Positions 31,007 through 39,553 of a stretch of DNA of 39,769 bases are shown here, one piece after another. The notes beneath the pieces are model-generated. The model saw only the letters and a program-made list of their open reading frames with translations. It was not told the origin of the DNA and made no database searches. The DNA is from an uncultured Oscillospiraceae bacterium (lineage in GTDB: Bacteria; Bacillota; Clostridia; Oscillospirales; Acutalibacteraceae), in NCBI GenBank assembly GCA_900549755.1, contig URPQ01000008.1, positions 1 to 39,769 on the forward strand. The letters run 5' to 3'. The stretch's first letter is position 1. Each line of letters begins with the position of its first letter. Made by a program: the position numbers and the translations under genes.

Positions 31007-31459
31007 ATGACCGTAACATTTTTCGGGCACAGGCGCACGCCCGACAGTGTAAAACCTTTACTTAAAGAAACCCTGCGGGAGCTTATTGAAAAGGACAGAG
31101 CGGATATGTTTTACGTCGGCAATGAGGGCAGCTTTGATTGGATGGTATACGATACCTTGAAGGAGCTAAAGACCGAATATCCTTTTATAAGCTATAAGGT
31201 TGTTTTGGCATATTTAGAAAAGCGTAAAAAGGATATAAAAAATTTCAGCCCCTCGGAAACAATTTTTCCCGGGGGGCTGATAAAAACTCCGCTGCGCTTT
31301 GCAATAGTAAAACGCAATAATATAATGCTGCGGTATGCCGATACGGTAGTCACCTATGTGGAGGGCTCCGGCGGCGCGGCAGATTTTAAAAGACTTGCCG
31401 AGGATAGGGGCAAAAGGGTAATAAACCTATATAAGAGAAAAAGCGTTTTTCCGGTTTAG
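31007..31459 (+). CDS. SLOG-superfamily protein (DUF1273-like)
   Basis: 150 residues with the opening FFGHRRTPDS, the loop GNEGSFDWMVYDTLKEL and IFPGG followed by FAIVKRNNIMLRYADTVVTYV, a Rossmann-like layout seen in the SLOG/DUF1273 group. SLOG domains bind or process nucleotide-derived ligands and often occur beside conflict or signalling genes. GAGGGGAAATAAAT precedes the ATG. It stands alone, divergent from three Xre genes, with operators around its promoter. No catalytic role can be assigned. Confidence 0.8.
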   Translation: MTVTFFGHRRTPDSVKPLLKETLRELIEKDRADMFYVGNEGSFDWMVYDTLKELKTEYPFISYKVVLAYLEKRKKDIKNFSPSETIFPGGLIKTPLRFAIVKRNNIMLRYADTVVTYVEGSGGAADFKRLAEDRGKRVINLYKRKSVFPV

Positions 31460-31466
31460 ACTTTAA

Positions 31467-33005
31467 TTATCCCACATTCGCGGTTTCTTTTGTTTCGTCC
31501 GACTCGTGAATATCATCTATTGTAACCTTGCTTTCGTGCGGTATGGGCTTCCAGGTAACCTTTTTAAACAGCGCCACATACTGGGTGTACCGCCCGATTA
31601 TATCAAAGGTGGGCCAGGTGAAAATATAAAGCAGCATTTTTGAAAAGGGTATTTTTTTAATGCGCTTATGCTCCACAATAAAAATGTAAATTGCAGCAGC
31701 CGTGTTTTCAAGGTATTTGCCGAGCCTGTATAAAATTCTAAGCCACACCGCCAGCAGCATACCCGCCGCCATTGCCTGAAGACCCGAAGAAACGTTTATT
31801 TCAATGGGGAATAAAAAGCGCAAAAACCGCCCGAGGTAGGTGCCGCGGGTAAATACCGCCGCGCCGCCTATGCCGTAAGCATAGCAGTAAAAGCCGTAGG
31901 CTATTACCGAGACCAAAAGCCAGCGCACAATGTTTATAACCGAAAAGGGCGTCAGCTGCATAAGCGTGTCGTATGAGGCAAAGCGGTGCCTTACCGATTC
32001 CAAAAAGCCCTTGCAAATATCCTTAAAGCCTTTTTTCTTCTTTTCTTTTTTATCATCCTGCCAGCGCGTTTTTAAAAAATGCTTACCGCAAAACACGTTT
32101 AAAAGCAGGTAAGGTCCTGTTTCGGCAAAGGCAAGCAAATGCCCCTTTGACCAACGCAGCCGCTGCCGCAGCGCTATTTTAAGGCTTGTGGGTTGCTCGT
32201 CGTAAAATTCAGCGGCGTCGTTATAGGTTATGGCGTAGCCCTGCGCCACCGCATCGGCGGTGAGGGCGCGGTCCTCCGTAAGGGAGGTATACTTCCAGCC
32301 GTCGCGCACTATTTCATTTGAAAAAAGAAAGCCCGTTCCCTGTATGTTTGTTGCAAGCCTTAAAACAGACCGCGCGCGGTGGTTTGCCCTTATAGAGCGC
32401 AGCCAGTGCAGCGCGTATGTAGAGGCTATCCAACATTCGTCAAAATTCTTTGTGTTGCGGTAAGAGGTAATTATCTTCTCGCCCGCGTCAAACGCGTCGT
32501 TCATACGCGATATATAATCCGATTTTAAAAGATTATCCGCGTCGAAAACAAAATATCCCTCAAAGCTTTGCCTGCCGTAATCCTCCCCTATTCTGTCAAA
32601 CAGAAACTGCAGCGCAAAGCCCTTAGTTTTATGCTCGTCATCAAAGCGCTCGTAGCAAATTGCGCCGTGCTCGCGCGCCACAGCCGCGGTTTTATCGGTG
32701 CAGTTATCCGCCACCACAAAAACCGTTACAAGCTCGCGCGGGTAGTCCTGCTTTTTTATACTGTCAAGCAGGTTGCCTATTACCTTTTCCTCGTTTCGCG
32801 CGGCTATTACCACGGCGTATTTATGCTGCTTCTTCGCCGGCGCAAATTTCCGCGTGAAAAAAAGCCCGATTATTTTATAGGCTACTCTGTAAAGCACCAT
32901 AGCTGAAAGTACCGCGCCTATTGCGGCATACACCGCTTTAAGGGACGGATACCAGCTGCCTATAGTCTGTGCGGCGTTTACGGCACAGCTTAAATTAAAA
33001 ATCAT
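31467..33005 (-). CDS. GT2-family processive-type glycosyltransferase, membrane-bound
   Basis: 512 residues. An N-terminal membrane helix (about 25-50) leads to a GT-A domain with VVIAARNEEKVIGNLL, VADNCTD (98-104), FDADN (154-158, metal-binding), TED (243-245, catalytic base) and QRLRW (281-285), the D,D,D,Q/RxxRW pattern of cellulose-synthase-like enzymes. Several C-terminal membrane segments follow (about 350-480). It probably extends or exports a surface polysaccharide; product unknown. The start overlaps the ppa stop as ATGA. Confidence 0.88.
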   Translation of the reverse strand: MIFNLSCAVNAAQTIGSWYPSLKAVYAAIGAVLSAMVLYRVAYKIIGLFFTRKFAPAKKQHKYAVVIAARNEEKVIGNLLDSIKKQDYPRELVTVFVVADNCTDKTAAVAREHGAICYERFDDEHKTKGFALQFLFDRIGEDYGRQSFEGYFVFDADNLLKSDYISRMNDAFDAGEKIITSYRNTKNFDECWIASTYALHWLRSIRANHRARSVLRLATNIQGTGFLFSNEIVRDGWKYTSLTEDRALTADAVAQGYAITYNDAAEFYDEQPTSLKIALRQRLRWSKGHLLAFAETGPYLLLNVFCGKHFLKTRWQDDKKEKKKKGFKDICKGFLESVRHRFASYDTLMQLTPFSVINIVRWLLVSVIAYGFYCYAYGIGGAAVFTRGTYLGRFLRFLFPIEINVSSGLQAMAAGMLLAVWLRILYRLGKYLENTAAAIYIFIVEHKRIKKIPFSKMLLYIFTWPTFDIIGRYTQYVALFKKVTWKPIPHESKVTIDDIHESDETKETANVG

Positions 33006-33538
33006 TTTTTGTCACCGTATTTTTCGTTATAGCAATTTATGCAGCGTGTAATTATTTCAACCGCCCTTTCCCTGTCGCCTATTTCGTCCACGGCGGTCTG
33101 CTTGCCCTCTAACTGCTTGTAAACCGAGAAGAAGTGCCGCATTTCGTCAAACAAATGGCTCGGCAGGTCATGCACGCTGCGGTAGTCATTATAGGTCGGG
33201 TCCTTAAAAGGAATTGCTATAATTTTTTCGTCGTTTTTGCCACCGTCCAGCATTGTAAGCACCCCTATCGGGTAGCACTCAACCAGCACCAGCGGGTCGA
33301 TAGGCTCATTGCAGAGCACCAAAACGTCCAGCGGGTCGCCGTCGTCCGCCAAGGTGCGCGGAATAAAGCCGTAGTTTGCGGGGTACTGCATTGAAGTATA
33401 CAAAATTCTGTCAAGAATTATGCAGCCCGTTTCCTTATCAAGCTCGTATTTCTTCTTATCGCCCCTTGTAATTTCTATTACCGCCAGAAAGTCCTCGGGT
33501 TTTATGCGGTTTTCAGATACATCATGCCATATATTCAT
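33002..33538 (-). CDS. ppa: Inorganic pyrophosphatase, family I
   Basis: 178 residues: EITRGDKKKYELDKETG with basic active-site residues, MQYPANYGFIP, and the signature DDGDPLDVLVL whose aspartates hold magnesium, then IAIPFKDPTYND. It hydrolyses pyrophosphate in the cytoplasm. GAGGAAAAAGT precedes the ATG. Coupled by ATGA to the glycosyltransferase, which may keep sugar-nucleotide synthesis moving (inference). Confidence 0.95.
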   Translation of the reverse strand: MNIWHDVSENRIKPEDFLAVIEITRGDKKKYELDKETGCIILDRILYTSMQYPANYGFIPRTLADDGDPLDVLVLCNEPIDPLVLVECYPIGVLTMLDGGKNDEKIIAIPFKDPTYNDYRSVHDLPSHLFDEMRHFFSVYKQLEGKQTAVDEIGDRERAVEIITRCINCYNEKYGDKK

Positions 33539-33564
33539 ACTTTTTCCTCGTTTCGATAAATTTT

Positions 33565-35478
33565 TTAATTATCGGCAGTTATCAGCGCTTCGTATTCGGC
33601 GTTTAATTTTTCCCATTCGTTCATAGCGGTATCAAGCTCGGTTTCCGCCTCGTCAAGTTCTTCTTTAATTTCGGAAAGTTTTAAATAATCCGATGCGTTT
33701 TCTTCCATACCCAGCTCGCACCGCAGACCGTCGGTTTTTTCTTCAAGCAGCGCCACCCTTTCCTCGGCTTTCGCTATTGCGCGCTCAAGCCGCGAGCGCT
33801 CTTTAAGGGGCGTTGTAAAGCTTTTTTTAGGCTTTTCCTTTACTTCAACCTGTTTTTCGGGTACTGCTGTCGGCGCTTTTTTGCTGTTTAAATATTGCTC
33901 GTAGCCGTAAGGGTAGTATTTAACGCCGTCAGGTTCAAAGGATATAAGGCTGCTTGCAATTTTCTTTATAAAATAGCGGTCGTGCGAGACAAAAAGCACC
34001 GTTCCCGAAAAATTCAGCAGCATATCCTCAAGCGTTTCCTTGCCCACTATATCCATATGGTTTGTCGGCTCGTCGAGTATTAAGAAATTCGGTCTGCGCT
34101 TAAACATTTTGCAAAGCGCCAGCCGCACCCGCTCCCCGCCCGAGAGCATATCAACGGTTTTAAACACCGTCTCTCCGCTGAAAAGAAATGCACCCAGCGC
34201 GCTGCGCGCCTCAAAATCGGTAATTCCGGGAAACGCGCCCATAAAATCATCCAAAACGGTTTTGCTGCTTGAATAAAGCGCGGTTTGCTGGTCGAAATAG
34301 CCTATATTCACTCTGGGTCCGAACTTATAAACGCCGCCGAGCGCGGGGGTCTTACCCACAAGGGTTTTAATAAAGGTGGATTTTCCAAGCCCGTTGCCGC
34401 CTATAATTCCTATCCGGTCGCCGCGCTTTGCTTCCAGGCTCACTTCCGATAAAACCTCGGTGTAGCCTATTTTCAGTTTTTCTACCGAAAGCACGTCTTT
34501 CACGCCGAGGTCTGCCGGCTCAAAATCGGCGCGGAACGTGCGCAGGTCGTAAGCCTCGGGCGCATCGATAGGCTTCATCCGTTCAATCTGCTTTAGCTTT
34601 GATTGTGCCATTGCCGCCTTTGTGGGCTTATAGCGGAATTTTTCCACAAGCTCCGTAAGCCGCTTTATTTCTTTTTTCTGCGCCTCATATTCCCTTGACT
34701 GCCGCTCGCGCAGTTCCTTTTTAGCCACGGTAAACTGCGTGTAATTGCCCGCGTAACGGTAAGTCTTGCCGTGCTCAATTTCATAAACGGTATTCACCGT
34801 GTTATCTAAAAACATTCGGTCGTGCGATACCACCACAAAAGCCTTTTTATAGCCCGAAAGGTATTCTTCAAGCCACTCAACCGCCGAAATATCAAGGTGG
34901 TTCGTCGGCTCGTCAAGCAGCAGAATGTCCGGCTTTGAAAGCAAAAGCTTTAAAAAGGCTATGCGGGTGCGCTGCCCGCCCGAAAATTCTGAAAGCGGGC
35001 GGCTTTTCTGCTCCTCGGTAAAGCCGAATTGCTTTAGCGCCGCCTCGTATTCCTTTTCAAAATAAAAGCCTCCGCACAAAGTAAAGCTGTCAAGCAGGGT
35101 TGTATATTCCCGTATGTTTTCATCGGTCTGCTCGTTTTCCATTTTTTTCTGCGCCGCGGCAAGTCTTTCTTTCATTTCCAAAATATCGGTATAAGCAGAG
35201 CGTATCTCGTCTTTCAGCGTTCTTTCCTCATCGTCAAAAACCATCTGGTCCAAAACGCCTATGCGCGGCTTGCCCGATACTGCAAAAAAGCTGTCCTCGT
35301 CGCTGTCCCGTTTAGTAAGGGAGTATTCGCCCGAAATAAGCTTTAAAAGGGTTGTTTTTCCGCAGCCGTTCCGCCCGACTACGGCTATGCGGCTTGCATC
35401 GTTTATCTCTATATTAACGGAGGAAAGTATCGGCTGACCCGAAAGCTCAACCACCCCGTTCTGAATTTTAAGCTGCAT
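33565..35478 (-). CDS. ABC-F family ATPase
   Basis: 637 residues with two ABC cassettes and no membrane part: Walker A GRNGCGKTT (35-43), signature FSGGQRTR and Walker B ILLLDEPTNHLD in the first; GGNGLGKST (about 360), LSGGERVR and FLILDEPTNHMD in the second. A charged linker separates them and a C-terminal coiled coil (LERAIAKAEERVALLEEK) ends the protein. ABC-F proteins act on the ribosome E site, either as translation factors or as antibiotic-protection proteins; which one cannot be told. The start MQLKIQNG at 35478 follows GGGGG. Confidence 0.93.
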   Translation of the reverse strand: MQLKIQNGVVELSGQPILSSVNIEINDASRIAVVGRNGCGKTTLLKLISGEYSLTKRDSDEDSFFAVSGKPRIGVLDQMVFDDEERTLKDEIRSAYTDILEMKERLAAAQKKMENEQTDENIREYTTLLDSFTLCGGFYFEKEYEAALKQFGFTEEQKSRPLSEFSGGQRTRIAFLKLLLSKPDILLLDEPTNHLDISAVEWLEEYLSGYKKAFVVVSHDRMFLDNTVNTVYEIEHGKTYRYAGNYTQFTVAKKELRERQSREYEAQKKEIKRLTELVEKFRYKPTKAAMAQSKLKQIERMKPIDAPEAYDLRTFRADFEPADLGVKDVLSVEKLKIGYTEVLSEVSLEAKRGDRIGIIGGNGLGKSTFIKTLVGKTPALGGVYKFGPRVNIGYFDQQTALYSSSKTVLDDFMGAFPGITDFEARSALGAFLFSGETVFKTVDMLSGGERVRLALCKMFKRRPNFLILDEPTNHMDIVGKETLEDMLLNFSGTVLFVSHDRYFIKKIASSLISFEPDGVKYYPYGYEQYLNSKKAPTAVPEKQVEVKEKPKKSFTTPLKERSRLERAIAKAEERVALLEEKTDGLRCELGMEENASDYLKLSEIKEELDEAETELDTAMNEWEKLNAEYEALITADN

Positions 35479-35510
35479 AAAAAAATACCCCCTGTCATAC
35501 GACAAGGAGT

Positions 35511-35539
35511 ATTGTACCACTTTTTTTAAGCTTTTGCAA
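35511..35539 (-). promoter_or_regulatory. Sigma-A promoter of the ABC-F gene
   Basis: Minus strand: -35 TTGCAA (35534-35539), 17-base spacer, -10 TACAAT (35511-35516). The leader would be only about 26 bases. Confidence 0.7.
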
Positions 35540-35565
35540 CAGGTGGAAACTATTAGTATATTATC

Positions 35566-35734
35566 AAAATGTAAATTTATTATCCTGCTGTGCAGGCTCT
35601 ACATTTTGTTTTTCCGCTGACAGGTGCGGCGGAAAAACACCTTGTAAGCGAAAAATAGCTTTTTGAGCTATTTTTCAAGAGCACTGGGGTGGTATTGGCG
35701 GGGATAGAGTGCAGTCAAAAATCTCTGATTTTTG
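35566..35734. other. Run of four hairpins in the rny/ABC-F intergenic region
   Basis: Between the ABC-F promoter and the rny terminator, about 210 bases without a gene contain consecutive inverted repeats: AAAATGTA/TACATTTT (35566-35573, 35600-35607) enclosing CCTGC/GCAGG; GTTTTTCCGC/GCGGAAAAAC (35608-35617, 35629-35638); GAAAAATAGCT/AGCTATTTTTC (35650-35660, 35666-35676); CAAAAATC/GATTTTTG (35716-35723, 35727-35734). The first two abut. No open frame of note. It may be a small structured RNA or a composite repeat. Confidence 0.6.
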
Positions 35735-35752
35735 CGAACGGCATTCCCGTCC

Positions 35753-35779
35753 AAAAGCGTGCCGAGAAAATCGGCACGC
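35753..35779 (-). terminator. Intrinsic terminator after rny
   Basis: GCGTGCCGA pairs with TCGGCACGC (9 bp, 5-base loop), followed on the minus strand by TTTT, 5 bases after the rny stop codon. Confidence 0.8.
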
Positions 35780-35783
35780 GCAA

Positions 35784-37334
35784 TTATTTAGCATAATCCA
35801 CTGCGCGGCTTTCCCTTATAACGTTCACCTTTATCTGCCCCGGGTATTCCAGCTCGTTTTCAATACGCGCCGAAATATCGTGCGCCATAAGCACCATTTC
35901 ATCATCGGTTACAGCCTCGGGCTTAACGATAATACGTATTTCGCGCCCCGCCTGTATAGCATAAGAGCTCTCAACGCCGTTAAAGGAATTGGCGATTTCC
36001 TCCAACTTTTCAAGGCGTTTAATGTAGTTCTCTATGTTTTCGCGTCTCGCGCCCGGTCTTGCCGCCGAAATAGCGTCCGCCGCCTGAACTATGCAGGCAA
36101 TAACGGTCTTCGCCTCAACGTCGCCATGGTGCGCCTGAATTGCGTGAATAACCTCTTCGCTCTCGCGGTATTTTTTAGCCGCCTCAACGCCGAGCTGAAT
36201 GTGTGTGCCCTCCTGCTCGTGGTCAAGCGCCTTGCCTATATCGTGCAGAAGACCCGCGCGCTTTGCAAGGGTAACGTTCGCCCCCAGCTCAGATGCCAAA
36301 AGCCCCGAAAGGTGGCAAACCTCAAGCGAATGGTTAAGTACATTCTGCCCGTAGCTTGTGCGGTATTTCAGCTTACCGAGCAACCTTACAAGTTCGGGGT
36401 GCAGGTTATGGATGCCCGCGTCTATCATGGCGCGCTCGCCCTCCTGCTTTATGGTCGCCTCAACCTCGGCGGTCGCCTTGGCTACGGCGTCCTCAATTCT
36501 GCCGGGATGAATACGTCCGTCAAGAATTAGCTTTTCAAGGGTCACACGCGCTATTTCGCGGCGAATCGGGTCAAAGCTTGAAAGGGTTATGGCCTCGGGT
36601 GTATCGTCAATTATAAGGTCAACGCCCGTAGCCGCCTCAAGCGCGCGTATATTGCGCCCCTCGCGGCCTATAATTCTGCCCTTAATTTCATCATTCGGCA
36701 GGGATACCACCGAAACGGTCATTTCAGAGGAATGGTCAGCCGCGCAGCGCTGAATTGCGTGACCTATAACGTTTTTGGCAATTCTGTCCGCGTCGTCTTT
36801 AAGTCTCTGCTCATAATCGAGAATTTTAACCGCTTTTTCGTGGTTAAGCTCGCCGTCAAGCAGCTCTAAAAGGTGCGCCTTCGCCTGCTCCTTGTTAAAG
36901 CCGGAAATTTTTTCGAGAATTTCCATCTGGCTCTGCTTTATCTTGTCGCACTCGGCTAACCTTGCGTCAATTTCCTTGGCGCGCGCGCTCAGCTTTTCCT
37001 CCTTTGCCTCAATATTATCGGTTTTTCTGTCAAGTGTTTCTTCCTTTTGCTGGAGCCTGTGCTCCTGACGCTGAACCTCGCTTCTGCGCTCGCGGATATC
37101 CTTTTCCGCCTCCTGGCGCATTTGGTGAATTTCGTCCTTCGCCTCAACAAGAGCTTCTTTTTTTCTTGATTCGGCGGTTTTCATAGCGTCGCTTAAAATA
37201 CGTTTAGCCTCGTCCTCAGCGGAGCCGATGGCGTTTTCAGCCGCTTTTCTGCGATAAGCGGAGCCTGCAAAAAAGCCTATAACGGCAAGCAGCACCGCAA
37301 CCGCCGCAAAAACGACATATAAAATCGGTTGCAT
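35784..37334 (-). CDS. rny: Ribonuclease Y
   Basis: 516 residues. An N-terminal membrane helix (about 3-24) is followed by a long charged coiled coil (to about 190), a KH domain with GRIIGREGRNIRALE (about 215-235) and an HD domain with HSLEVCHLSGLLA and LLHDIGKALDHE (about residue 365), all in RNase Y order. It begins mRNA decay at the membrane in Firmicutes. The start MQPILYVVFAA at 37334 follows AGGAGGTTAATAAAAAGA; in-frame codons upstream lie in the leader. Confidence 0.97.
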   Translation of the reverse strand: MQPILYVVFAAVAVLLAVIGFFAGSAYRRKAAENAIGSAEDEAKRILSDAMKTAESRKKEALVEAKDEIHQMRQEAEKDIRERRSEVQRQEHRLQQKEETLDRKTDNIEAKEEKLSARAKEIDARLAECDKIKQSQMEILEKISGFNKEQAKAHLLELLDGELNHEKAVKILDYEQRLKDDADRIAKNVIGHAIQRCAADHSSEMTVSVVSLPNDEIKGRIIGREGRNIRALEAATGVDLIIDDTPEAITLSSFDPIRREIARVTLEKLILDGRIHPGRIEDAVAKATAEVEATIKQEGERAMIDAGIHNLHPELVRLLGKLKYRTSYGQNVLNHSLEVCHLSGLLASELGANVTLAKRAGLLHDIGKALDHEQEGTHIQLGVEAAKKYRESEEVIHAIQAHHGDVEAKTVIACIVQAADAISAARPGARRENIENYIKRLEKLEEIANSFNGVESSYAIQAGREIRIIVKPEAVTDDEMVLMAHDISARIENELEYPGQIKVNVIRESRAVDYAK

Positions 37335-37560
37335 TCTTTTTATTAACCTCCTATATAATAAACACGGTTTTTCTTTCACGCGCCCGTATGCCGGATTTTT
37401 TTGAAATTCGCACCCGGCGCAATAAAACGAAAGCAACGGGAGCCGTGCCGTTTTCTCCCGTGATAAAATCAACCAATGCGCCGCGGTTCGCCAAAAGCCC
37501 CGGCACATTTAAGCTGCACTGTTGCGGTGTTTTATACGCCGCAACCGAATTTACTATCTT
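37335..37560 (-). promoter_or_regulatory. Long leader of rny with hairpins
   Basis: About 225 bases separate the expected transcript start from rny. On the minus strand they contain GTTGCGG/CCGCAAC and CGGGAG/CTCCCG hairpins and no intrinsic terminator. A frame of about 80 codons is open across it but has no start with a ribosome site. I match it to no known riboswitch. Confidence 0.45.
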
Positions 37561-37564
37561 AATA

Positions 37565-37593
37565 ATTTTACCACTGCGGCGCCGATATGTCAA
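37565..37593 (-). promoter_or_regulatory. Sigma-A promoter of rny
   Basis: Minus strand: -35 TTGACA (37588-37593), 17-base spacer, -10 TAAAAT (37565-37570). Confidence 0.75.
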
Positions 37594-37672
37594 GAATTAC
37601 ATACAGCTATATAGGATTTTTTCAGAATAAATTTATGTATTCTCCAATAACCTAATATTGGGGGATATAAAA

Positions 37673-38992
37673 TTGAAAGCCTTTTTTGAATTCAGTGAAA
37701 GCCTTATATCGGGCATGCTGCCCTTTGTGTTTCTTATAATTTGCGGCGTTTACTTTACACTTAAATGCCGCTTTTTCCAGTTTCGTTTTTTGCCCTCTTC
37801 ATTAAAATATGCGTTCGGCGGTATGAAAAAAAGTGACGGCAAAAGCGGAGTAAGCCCCTTTCAGGCAGCCTGCACCGCACTTTCCGCCACGGTGGGAACA
37901 GGCAATATAGCCGGCGTTGCCGGCGCGGTTGCAATAGGCGGCGCGGGCGCGGTTTTTTGGATGTGGATAAGCGCCTTTGCCGGAATGATAGTGAAGGTAG
38001 CGGAGATTATTTTATCGCTTGAATACCGCGAAAAATCGGGCGGTGAATACACAGGCGGACCTATGTATTACATAAAAAACGGGCTGCCAAAAATACTGGC
38101 GCCGTTAAGCCTTTTATATGCCGCGGCAGCGGTGCCCGCAGTTTTTTGCAGCGGAAACCTCACCCAAACGGGCGCCGCGGTGCAGTCCTTCGGGCAAAGC
38201 GCCTTAATTAAGCTTGTCGGCGGAATTTTTTTTGCCGTAATCACGGCGCTGGTGCTGTCGGGCGGGGCAAGGCGAATAGGAAGCTTTACAGGTAAAATAG
38301 TGCCGTTTATGGCATTGCTTTACCTGCTTATGACCTTCGGAATTATCGGGGTCAATTCCAGCCGCCTGCCCGCCGCCTTTTCAATGATTATTAAAGGCGC
38401 GTTTAAGCCCTCCGCCGTAACCGGCGGTGCGGTGGGCAGCCTTTCCGCCGCGGTGCTCACAGGCGCGTCGCGCGGTGTTTTTTCAAACGAGGCGGGGCTC
38501 GGCACCTCGGCTATGGCTCATTCCTCCTCGGCTTATACCGACGGCGCGCGTCAGGGGCTTTTCGGGATTTTCGAGGTGTTTGTTGATACAATCGTTATAT
38601 GCACCCTCACTGCACTATCCATGCTTTGCTCGGGTGTGGGCATAGAATACGGCAAGGGCGCTTCAACAGAGCTCATTTGCTCCGCCTTTTCCACCCTTTA
38701 CGGCAAGTATTCCGTTGTTTTGCTGACGGTTATGATGTGCCTTTTCGGGCTTTCAAGCGTTATAGGCTGGGGGTATTACGGAATAGTATCCTGCGAATTT
38801 CTTTTCGGCAAGGCAGGCAGGCGACTGTTTATTATAATCTACCCGCTGCTTTGTGTTCCCGGCGCGCTTATGAATATTGACGCCGCCTGGCGGCTTTCCG
38901 CCTTTTTCAACGGCATACTGCTCTGCGTAAATACATCGGCGGTAATGCTGCTTTCGGAAAAAGCAATATTTAAAATGAAAAGCATAAAATAA
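37673..38992 (+). CDS. Sodium:alanine symporter (AgcS family)
   Basis: 439 residues with about 10-11 membrane segments. The AGCS signature region reads FQAACTALSATVGTGNIAGVAGAVAIGGAGAVFWMW, followed by KVAEIILSLEYRE and GGPMYYI. Such carriers take up alanine or glycine with sodium. The start is taken as TTG at 37673, 8 bases after GGGGG; another TTG 15 bases earlier would overlap that ribosome site. No clear promoter or terminator is seen, and the gene is not in an evident operon. Confidence 0.93.
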   Translation: MKAFFEFSESLISGMLPFVFLIICGVYFTLKCRFFQFRFLPSSLKYAFGGMKKSDGKSGVSPFQAACTALSATVGTGNIAGVAGAVAIGGAGAVFWMWISAFAGMIVKVAEIILSLEYREKSGGEYTGGPMYYIKNGLPKILAPLSLLYAAAAVPAVFCSGNLTQTGAAVQSFGQSALIKLVGGIFFAVITALVLSGGARRIGSFTGKIVPFMALLYLLMTFGIIGVNSSRLPAAFSMIIKGAFKPSAVTGGAVGSLSAAVLTGASRGVFSNEAGLGTSAMAHSSSAYTDGARQGLFGIFEVFVDTIVICTLTALSMLCSGVGIEYGKGASTELICSAFSTLYGKYSVVLLTVMMCLFGLSSVIGWGYYGIVSCEFLFGKAGRRLFIIIYPLLCVPGALMNIDAAWRLSAFFNGILLCVNTSAVMLLSEKAIFKMKSIK

Positions 38993-39009
38993 CTTCCGCT
39001 AAAGACAAC

Positions 39010-39217
39010 CCGAAAAATTGCATAATATTGGCACGCCTCTGAAATGTGCCTGTCCTGAATCTCTAAAACACCGTTTTCATTTCTTATTGCATGGTCGCAA
39101 AAAAAACGTACCGTTAAAGGATTGCCGCTCCGCCGTTTTTCTCACCTCTCCCGCGCGCTTTAAGCATGCGGCATCGCCGTAAATTTTATACACCGCCTCA
39201 AAGCAGCTGTAATTATT
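39010..39217 (-). pseudogene. Alpha-L-rhamnosidase-like glycoside hydrolase remnant, frameshifted
   Basis: Directly after the stop of the metallophosphoesterase remnant the same frame reads FEAVYKIYGDAACLKRAG, TAERQSFNGTFF; it then breaks in a run of eight T (39097-39106 region) and continues one frame over as CDHAIRNENGVLEIQ, ISEACQYYAIFR. Together these resemble the catalytic (alpha/alpha)6 part of rhamnosidase-type hydrolases (GH78-like). One fewer T would restore the frame. Both ends of the gene are missing. Family call is from motif memory. Confidence 0.55.
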
Positions 39218-39553
39218 TCAATTCATATGCAGCGGTCTGATTTCATTATACATCATATAAACCTTATCAAGCTGTTTATCAATATGGTAGTGTCCGCAGT
39301 ACCATATTTCGTAATCCAAGCTCCTTTCAAGTCTGCCGAGCCATTCCTCAGTTGAACGGTCAATATCGGGCTTGAATAATTTTTTGGATTTTGCTTTTTT
39401 AGGCTTTCGCTTTATTTCGGCATTTTGCTTTGTAGACATAAACATTTCAGTAGGAAGATAATCTATCGGGCAGGTATGCGTCATCATACCGTATATACTG
39501 TTGTTTTCCGCCGCAAGTCTTTCCTCCACACCTACCTTTATCTCACCCCTCGG
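39218..39553 (-). pseudogene. Metallophosphoesterase C-terminal remnant
   Basis: From about residue GEIKVGVEERLAAENN the frame encodes the second half of a calcineurin-like phosphoesterase: MTHTCPIDYLPTEMFMS, DIDRSTEEWLGRLERSLDYEIWYCGHYHIDK, ending EIRPLHMN. The GHYH motif supplies late metal ligands, but the N-terminal GDxHG and GNHD motifs are absent and replaced by unrelated codons, so it cannot be active. It joins the lipoprotein remnant upstream. Confidence 0.75.

Noticed and set aside
35479..35507. Attenuator in front of the ABC-F gene (7-bp hairpin plus T7)
   Set aside because: The predicted transcript start (about 35504) falls within the 5' arm, so the hairpin would not be fully transcribed from the visible promoter.
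35709..36530. 273-codon plus-strand frame opposite rny
   Set aside because: Lies fully opposite a clear RNase Y gene, has no ribosome site and a composition typical of an antisense shadow.
37351..37593. 80-codon minus-strand frame in the rny leader
   Set aside because: Its only early start is the TTG of the -35 box itself, which would not be transcribed; no later start has a ribosome site and no family is recognised.
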